From positions 1 through 5,812 of the forward strand of contig JANQOC010000132.1 in NCBI GenBank assembly GCA_028279265.1: a stretch of 5,812 bases of DNA. Reading direction: 5' to 3'. The notes beneath the pieces are model-generated. The model worked only from the letters and a program-made list of their open reading frames with translations, did no database searches and was not told where the DNA came from. Shown here piece after piece: positions 5,380-5,812 of the stretch (its first letter is position 1; each line of letters begins with the position of its first letter). Made by a program: the position numbers and the translations under genes. The stretch is from Hyphomicrobiales bacterium (lineage in GTDB: Bacteria; Pseudomonadota; Alphaproteobacteria; Rhizobiales; CAYWUX01).

Positions 5380-5812
5380 CTAAACTGCTCCTGACCGGGT
5401 CGTGTCGCTGGCCTTGTGCTCACGCCAGGCGATGAACAGACCGCAACCCACGACAGTTAAGATCCCCACCCAGGTCACGAGGGTCGGGAATTCTTCAAAT
5501 GCGAAGTAACCGATAATTGTCGAAAAGACGATGCCGGTATAGTGGAATACGGCGACATTCGATGCCGCTGCAAAATTGAACGACAAGACCAGCAGCGTCT
5601 GCCCCAATAGCGCCAGAACCACAAACCCCACAAAGGGGGCAAACTGAAAACCGGTTCCTCCATCCGTCGATCCCCAGGACTGAGTCAATATCAGGTATGG
5701 GATCAGGAGTAGGGCTCCGAAAATGACGGAATGGGCCACAGTTGCCAAGGGTGGCGCTGCATGAGCAGTTTTTCTATTCATGATGAAAAAACCACCGATT
5801 GCAAAACCACTT
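5380..5812 (-). CDS. EamA/DMT-family transporter, C-terminal half (5' end outside window)
   Basis: The frame is open from the right window edge to the stop at 5380, giving 143 residues. They correspond to the second EamA repeat: SGFAIGGFFIMNRKT at the edge (end of the repeat's first helix), a helix at VIFGALLLIPYLIL, one at FVGFVVLALLGQTLLVLSF, then NVAVFHYTGIVFSTIIGYFAF and VTWVGILTVVGCGLFIAW. An internal ATG at 5781 is not the start, because homologous helix sequence continues upstream of it. The full protein should be about 290-300 residues. It differs clearly in sequence from the EamA protein at 3906-4844, so it is not a recent duplicate. The substrate is unknown, and the gene is transcribed towards the other genes from a separate promoter to the right. 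Confidence 0.85.
   Translation of the reverse strand, partial: SGFAIGGFFIMNRKTAHAAPPLATVAHSVIFGALLLIPYLILTQSWGSTDGGTGFQFAPFVGFVVLALLGQTLLVLSFNFAAASNVAVFHYTGIVFSTIIGYFAFEEFPTLVTWVGILTVVGCGLFIAWREHKASDTTRSGAV

Overview
This window looks like chromosomal DNA of an alphaproteobacterium with moderate G+C content. The basis is the alphaproteobacterial style of two proteins: an AapJ-type general amino-acid-binding protein and a MetC-type cystathionine beta-lyase. Genus is not determinable from the sequence. No tRNA, rRNA, CRISPR array, transposase or phage gene was seen.

Layout. On the minus strand, running off the left edge, is a secreted ABC-transporter substrate-binding protein of the AapJ/PBP3 family (1-962), missing only its C-terminus. 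A 320-bp non-coding region follows (963-1282), which must hold two divergent promoters and contains short repeats and dyads. Then four genes lie on the plus strand: a MetC-like C-S lyase (1283-2470); an acetamidase/formamidase-family amidohydrolase that overlaps its end (2448-3395); a 112-residue protein equal to only the C-terminal SH3-like half of a nitrile hydratase beta subunit (3511-3849, strong ribosome binding site); and a ten-helix EamA/DMT permease (3906-4844). After a 237-bp gap comes a short, unrecognised single-helix membrane protein (5082-5309). Facing it on the minus strand, running off the right edge, is the C-terminal half of a second EamA/DMT transporter (5380-5812).

How they might work together (inference). 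Uptake of an amino-acid-like compound by the binding protein, C-S cleavage by the PLP enzyme, amide hydrolysis by the FmdA-type enzyme and export by the EamA permease would make a small catabolic module for a sulfur- and amide/nitrile-containing amino acid. The most unusual parts are the stand-alone nitrile-hydratase-beta C-terminal domain, with no catalytic alpha subunit in view, and the altered ligand pocket of the binding protein. The metC-fmdA overlap supports co-translation of those two genes. The rest of the module is a hypothesis from gene order.
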